From the NCBI RefSeq assembly GCF_018691265.1, contig NW_024881282.1, forward strand, positions 48,801,122-48,865,121: 64,000 nucleotides of DNA. Direction: 5' to 3'. Positions within the stretch are counted from its first letter, which is position 1. Each line of letters begins with the position of its first letter. This stretch comes from Tyto alba. Taxonomy: Eukaryota > Chordata > Aves > Strigiformes > Tytonidae. Shown piece by piece: positions 58,474 to 64,000 of this stretch. The position numbers were made by a program, and so were the translations under genes. The notes below the pieces were generated by a model. The model worked only from the letters and a program-made list of their open reading frames with translations, was not told the DNA's origin and made no database searches.

Positions 58474-60304
58474 GCAGGCATTCTTACTGAATGTTGTCAT
58501 TGTGTGTAGCTGCTAAAAGGAGCGAAGATAATTGTGAAGTGAAGTCAGGCAATGTAGACTGAAGCTGTTTTGCGTTCGTATTTAAATCACTGTATAACAA
58601 TAGAGATGATAAAGAGAGCAGTAGCACACCAGGAAGAGTTGGCTGGGAAGTTGGACCATTTTTGCTCTACAGCCTCTATTCGCAGTCATGAATTTCTTCA
58701 TAGTATCTAGCCATGAAGCAAGCTTTAGATTTTGTTACAAGTAGACTCTAAAAGGTGATTAAGGAGGTGCCAGATTCTATTGTTTTGGCCACATCAAATC
58801 CAGGGTCATCATTTATGATTTCTGTTGTGCAAACCAAGATTTACAAGCCTCTTCTACATAAGAGAAGATGCCAGCCAATTTATACCTCCATGCAAAAGAT
58901 TTAGACTAGTTTATAAATAATCCAGTGAGGTATCTAAATAAGCACAGGAAAAATAGAAATATTTATAGTGTGTACTTGTGCCAAAAATCCTTCATCTTTA
59001 TTGAGACACCTGTCTTTTTCTCAGAAGATGGTAGCAAGATTTTTACCTGAAACAAGGTCTGAAAATAGGTTTTGAAAAACTTGTAAATAATAGTAAAAAA
59101 CTTCTGGAATATCCTCCAAAACCTTGAACTGAACCAGATTTTATGTTCCATATATTTTATATTCATCCAACTGTTTCTCCTTCTGAATTGTTATGCCTTC
59201 TCATGTTGTGCCTTTTCATGATGGTGCTTGTTCAGGTAAGTGCTTGTTTAATGTGCTTCTATGCTTTTCTGAGTTAGCACTGGAATATTTTCTTGTAGTG
59301 TGTGTGTTTCCTGTGTGGAAGTCCCTTCAAATGCATGAAAAGCAGCTGAAATGCTGGACAGTATTTATTACTTGACCAGTAATAAATTTGTCCAAATTTA
59401 GTCCAAGCTTAGAGGAGATAGAAACTATTCATAAATGTTGCTGTTGTTGTACTGTTTACATATGTGGAAGGAGATATAATGGGATGGGGCAACATTTTTA
59501 AGGTGCTGACATTATCAGCTGCTAATTCTGAAATGTCATTTTTAGTAGAAATCTCATTAAAAATTAGGAAAAAGGATAATATAGTTTTAAATATTTTGAT
59601 GTTGATTAAAAAAAAAAAAATCCCCTGAAAAAAAAAAAGAAAAGAAAAACTTCCGTTATGGACTGATCTACATTAATATTTAGTATTCCAGTGTGTTCTT
59701 CAAACTGAGAAGTCCATTATTTTTATCACTCAAGTCACTGTCCCTGATTAGACATTTAAAGCCTTCTGGGGAAGCGAGAAGAAAACAGGCAGAATTTAGA
59801 GCTCTCTGGAGGAGTCTTACAATAGCAGCATTAAAGGGCGAAACGCTCTGGATGTCAAACATCCAAAGCAGAACTGACAGACTGCTCAGGTCAGAGAAGA
59901 TGGTGTCGTGGGCTCAGGCTGCCTGAAATGTGTACCGGTACGTCCGAGCTGCGTGTGCTCTGACAGCAGTTGTCTGGAGAAGGTTCATTAATTTCAGAAT
60001 AATAGTTACCCTGTTAGAGGAAAAATGGAAGTCGTGGCTCAGCATTTCAGCAGAAGTAAGAGATGTGTGAAGAGTTAAAAAAGAGAAAAACCCAGGCTGG
60101 TGTGCTTGGTGGCCTTGATGAGTTAATTAAATTTGAGGCTCAAGTAGAGGCCAATTTTACAAAAATGCAGCAGATGAGATTTCTTATATAAACATGAATA
60201 TCTTCTATTAAAAGTCTGTTTAGATAGGGGTAGTGAGTCTTTATGAACATTTGCTGTCCTTTTAACACAGTTCATTTTGCAGAAATATGTCTTCTGCTCA
60301 TTTT

Positions 60305-60475
60305 AAAGTTTGGACATTAGGCTTAATTGATTAATAAGAAGGCGACATGGACAATAGGCTGTTATTAATGTGCATAACTTACTAAGGTGAGCTTTGTTCT
60401 GCTGAATTAATAAGGGAATTGTAATAGTAATGGCCCAATTATCATCAGAAATGGCACAGAATTTCTTTGTAGACA
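60305..60475. promoter_or_regulatory. Candidate homeodomain-site cluster in intron 1
   Basis: About 170 bases of non-repetitive sequence contain several closely spaced ATTA/TAAT cores (TTAATTGATTAATAAG, GTTATTAATG, GAATTAATAAGG, CCCAATTATCATC). This is the texture of developmental enhancers. Conservation cannot be seen from one sequence. Confidence 0.25.
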
Positions 60476-62023
60476 AGGTATAAACAAATATTATAAATTT
60501 AGATTACTTTTACATTTTATTGAAACAAAAAAGCAGGTGGAGAAGAATGATAGAAGTTTCAGTGTGAGAAACCACAACGATTAACTTCTGCATAACAGCC
60601 ACTGTTCTCAATTAATGGAATATGACTGCATGAAGGCAAGGGAAGGACTTTTCTCTTAAAGGAGTATCATCCTTAGACACACCACTGGAAAGAAACAAAA
60701 ACTGCTTTAAAAGACATCTCTGCAAGGGAAATCAGTTGCTTTTGCTTTGCTTTTTGGGATGTCTACTAAAATTGTTTTTCTTCTGTGCTTCTGTAATTTG
60801 TGCCATCATGCATCTTTACACAGTGAGCAAGATGTGCATGTAAATGTTGTTGTCCGGGTGTCACTGGGCTGTTGTAAAAGTGCGTAGGCTTGTGTCTGGC
60901 GCTGTGAATGTCAGCTGTCCTGTGGGGACCGAGTCATCTAGTGCCAGTGCTGTCAGACTCTGCTGTCAGGTCCCACCTGGCTGGTGTGATGTCAACTTGC
61001 AGACCTGCATGAGTCTTTCTCCTCTTCTAGAGAACATTGCAGATCTACTTGTATGTAGAGAGGGACTTTCCTTTCACATACGTGGCAGAGTTGGAAGCTA
61101 CATCCTACATGCTCTCTCTCTGCACGTAATACAAGTCCTGCACAGCACTCAGTTTTGACTTGGCTCTGTTGGTGAAGCTAAACAGTCCCAATCTCATCTG
61201 CAAGGTTTAAATGACTGGTTCACTTTGAAAACTCAAAGCAGGAGAAATGCTATTTTAATTTAAAGGTAATTGCTTACCAAGATGAAAAAGTTATAAACTA
61301 GTCAGAAATTTAGACTACAGCCATTCTTTGCAAGAATAGTTACTGGTTGCAGGAAAGTAAGTTTTTGAGGAGAAAAATAATTTGTACAACTTGCTGGCAG
61401 GTTTATACAAGAGGAGGGTACTTCTGCTGTGTGCATTCCTTGCAGAGGTAGAAGGAGTCCTTTTGCATAATTATGACACAAAGGGTGTGTTGTATGAAGG
61501 AATAGCCACTAAAAATTCCTTAATAAAACTAAAATTTTGTTCTAGTATCAACGGAATTCTTTTTGCAGTTCTTATGCGCACTATGTTCAGTGCTGTTTCC
61601 CAATCATTGTAGTATGAGTTGAAATATGAGTTAACTCAGTTCAGCGATCTGTTTGATGTGGTAATGAAGATGTACAGAGTCTGAGGTGAAGGCCCTTTGT
61701 ACAGGAACGTCAGCAGACACATATGCCCACAGAGTAAGCTGGTTTTGTTATTAATATTTTTGCTCATGGGACTGTCAAGGTTAACTGTCTCCAGCAGATG
61801 TTTTACCAGGAGTGCTAAGTTCCTGATGTTGCTGGGAGGTTTTAATCTGAGAGAAGCAGCAGTGTGTTTCGCTGGCACTCGTGATGTTACAGAACAATTT
61901 CCTTCCAGAGCAATGCTGCTAAAGGGAGAAAGAAATGCTAAAATAATGCAAGCATGTGTCTTGAATATTTGAGGTTAAAATGTTCTTTGAATGATCAAAG
62001 CAGCAAATAATTCAATCAAAAAA

Positions 62024-62064
<41 letters not shown>
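62024..62064 (+). repeat. G41 homopolymer
   Basis: Forty-one consecutive G preceded by A-rich sequence (CAATCAAAAAA). No other run in the window is as long. It is quadruplex-prone and its exact length is probably unreliable in the assembly. Confidence 0.9.
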
Positions 62065-62065
<1 letters not shown>

Positions 62066-62746
62066 AGGGCAGGAGGAAACCCTGAAAAATTCAAACCTGC
62101 CCTGTTAGCTATGTGACTGGATATGCTGATTTCTCAAATCAGCCCAGACTTTTAGTGGTGGCAGAATTATTTTAGCAGCTATGCAGAAATGGTCATCAAG
62201 CTTCGGTACAGTCATTCAGCTCGTGGTCTTCTGGCTTTGAAACATGATCTTTATGTCCTAATTTCTTCAGTGATTCCTCTGCCTTAGAAATTAATACTTG
62301 GCCAGGTAAATCACAGTAGTGAGGGAGGTGAGGAGTGACCCACACAAGGACCTTCTGAAGTGACTCCAGAATATGCATCATGAGGGCTTTTCAGGGCAAA
62401 ATGTACCTCACAGTTGTGTTCTATGTTAAGGAGACTTCTTCAGTGGAGGAAGGGCTATAGTAGTGGCTGTTCTTTTGAGTGTGACCTACTGGCATTACAA
62501 CTATTTAAAGAATACTAGGTGGTCTAATGGACAAGTAGAAGCGCTAGAGACATCTTCCAATCCCAGGGAAACCAGAGTGGTCATCATGAGAAATGGTTAT
62601 TTGAATAAGTCTGCCAAGATAAAGGCACTTTTAGCTTACCTATTTCTGGAAGAAAATGGAACTTGAAACAGCATTTTTTTATGTCCACCTCTCCTACACA
62701 GAAACTCCACTTGTCATAAAACAAAGGAAACTAGATTAAGCTTTTA

Positions 62747-62851
62747 TTTTTTTTTTTTTTAACATCTGTTATATTTGGGACAGGCAGAATAACATAAAGA
62801 AAACAAAAAGAGATGCAAAAATGCGTTTTTGTTTTTTTTTTTTTTTTTTTA
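62747..62851 (+). repeat. Pair of T-rich homopolymers
   Basis: Two T runs, at about 62747-62760 and 62831-62850, flank about 70 bases of A-rich sequence. Confidence 0.65.
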
Positions 62852-64000
62852 TTCGCTCTGTGTTCATAACTATTTGGCTTTCTATCAATAAAGTGTGTTT
62901 GTATGAATAACAGTTTTCTTACCCAGATTTGCAGTGACTTTGAAAAAAATTGGCTGCTAATAATGGGAATAGATTTTGGCAAATGACTACCCCAACTCAG
63001 CAATAACATTTGTCTTCTTTTTCTTTTTGCTATAATATGGTAGAGCTAGTAATCCGAATATATTTTCTCTTCAATGGAGAGTGATAACTACTATAATTAT
63101 TAATGCAGTGCCAGTCACTTAAACATGTGGTATTCAGTATGAATAATAGTCTTTCTTTTAAAACAATTTTCACTCCTACAGTAATAATTTCATTACTTAC
63201 TTCATGTCATGTTATTATTAAATGGAGTATACCTAAATGCTCTTTAGAAAAGATATTGCTGATGCTTTCAAATTAGTTTTCAGTCTAATTAAACTTCCAC
63301 CATAACAGATCAGGCTTTTGGGGATTTTCAAATTATTATTTTTTTTAAACAGTAAATGAAGTGCCACTGGAACAGAGGGAGATAGACACACAAGTTGCTG
63401 GGACATGATATATTTGATCAATCACACAGAGCCATATTTCCTTGTGGAAATGTTAGATGCAGAGTGCCAAGTGTCTCACGACACAACTGAAAATTAAAAC
63501 TGCGATGTTTGAACGTGTCGCTGGTCAGATGGCATGCCACAGAGGTTGCTGAGGCAAAGTAGGAACATCTGACGTGTTGAAGCTGATGAGAGTATTGGAA
63601 TGGGTAAAAGGGTAAGAGAAACCCTATTTATAAATTTGTGAGATTAATTACTGTCTTCAAGCCCAGAGCCTGTTAAATGTCCATTAGCAGGTAAGTAGTG
63701 CAATTGGGTCCGAATACAGGAGTACTGAATGTCTCCTGTTGATATAGAGATTGATGATCTGGTCTTCCTCATGTGTGTTTTGAAATTAGTTTTAGGCCTG
63801 TGAAACTTTCTAAGAGGATACCACTCCCAGTGAAATTGCAGGAGGGGTCATGTTATGATTCACATGTTTTATTTGCTTGTGTTCTGAATGCAGCATGACT
63901 TTCTTATTTGTGGTAGCTGTATTTTTTAGCTCTGGATCAGATGTATATAGTGGGAACATACTTGCTTTTTTCAACACTGAAATGTTTGAGAAGAAAACAT

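Larger units (their letters stand above)
34315..64000 (+). other. KCNC2: KCNC2 intron 1 (partial, continues beyond window)
   Basis: It begins at the GTAAGC donor. No frame anywhere downstream encodes the expected S1-S6 block (FIAFASLFFILVS, the pore signature, the S4 Arg repeats), so the remaining 29.7 kb is intron. This fits the long first intron of mammalian KCNC2. The first few hundred bases remain GC-rich; the rest is AT-rich. Listed contents are a CR1 at 43.2 kb, C/G/T/A homopolymers, GC-rich patches at 37.93-38.05, 42.25-42.39 and 54.55-54.84 kb, and candidate regulatory motifs. No embedded gene, tRNA or miRNA could be supported. Confidence 0.85.

Noticed and set aside
58452..58477. T22-GCAG as a splice acceptor of KCNC2 exon 2
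   Set aside because: The sequence that follows does not encode S1 or any KCNC segment and soon meets stops.
60844..61158. 104-codon + strand frame in KCNC2 intron 1
   Set aside because: Cys/Ser/Val-rich peptide with no recognisable domain, no Kv3 transmembrane signature and no acceptor/donor pair.
34315..64000. Searched by eye for KCNC2 exon 2 (S1-S6 and pore)
   Set aside because: No frame contains the S1, S4 Arg-repeat or TLGYGD-type pore signature, so the exon lies beyond the window.

Overview
This is nuclear DNA of an amniote, most likely a bird. The genes have short, conserved vertebrate exons with consensus GT-AG introns. The dispersed repeats are CR1-type retrotransposon tails plus one probable LTR/ERV fragment. 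A very GC-rich, homopolymer-laden CpG island sits at a neuronal channel promoter in otherwise AT-rich sequence. The order within birds cannot be fixed from the sequence.

Layout. Positions 1-14975 hold the 3' part of CAPS2 (calcyphosine 2, EF-hand family) on the + strand. Nine coding exons join in frame without a break and encode the last 349 residues, followed by a stop, a short 3' UTR and a poly(A) signal. A doubtful tenth exon end lies at bases 1-29. Introns carry a probable LTR/ERV-derived repeat (about 5.5-6.5 kb) and a minus-strand CR1 (about 7.6-8.0 kb). Positions 14976 to about 33000 are intergenic: no convincing gene, one old CR1-like remnant (about 21.0-21.3 kb), an isolated GC-rich patch (19.14-19.33 kb) and TG-rich or homopolymer tracts.

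From about 32.2 to 34.5 kb lies a CpG island with the promoter, 5' UTR and first coding exon of KCNC2 (Kv3.2 voltage-gated K+ channel, + strand). That exon (33694-34314) encodes the N-terminus and the T1 tetramerisation domain with its zinc-binding residues. It ends at a consensus donor just before S1. The rest of the window, to 64000, is KCNC2 intron 1. No S1-S6 exon is present. The intron has one clear CR1 (43.2-43.5 kb), several C/G homopolymers including a 41-base G run, and candidate regulatory elements, among them two X-box-like (RFX-type) palindromes.

CAPS2 followed by KCNC2 in the same orientation matches the arrangement known in mammals (12q21 in human), which supports both gene calls. 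The two genes are neighbours with no evident functional partnership. I found no CRISPR array, operon, prokaryotic system or other unprecedented gene system. The most interesting signals are regulatory: an overlapping upstream ORF and a C20 tract at the KCNC2 start, mirror polypyrimidine tracts at its promoter, and the X-box palindromes in intron 1. Degenerate EF-hand loops in CAPS2 are also notable.
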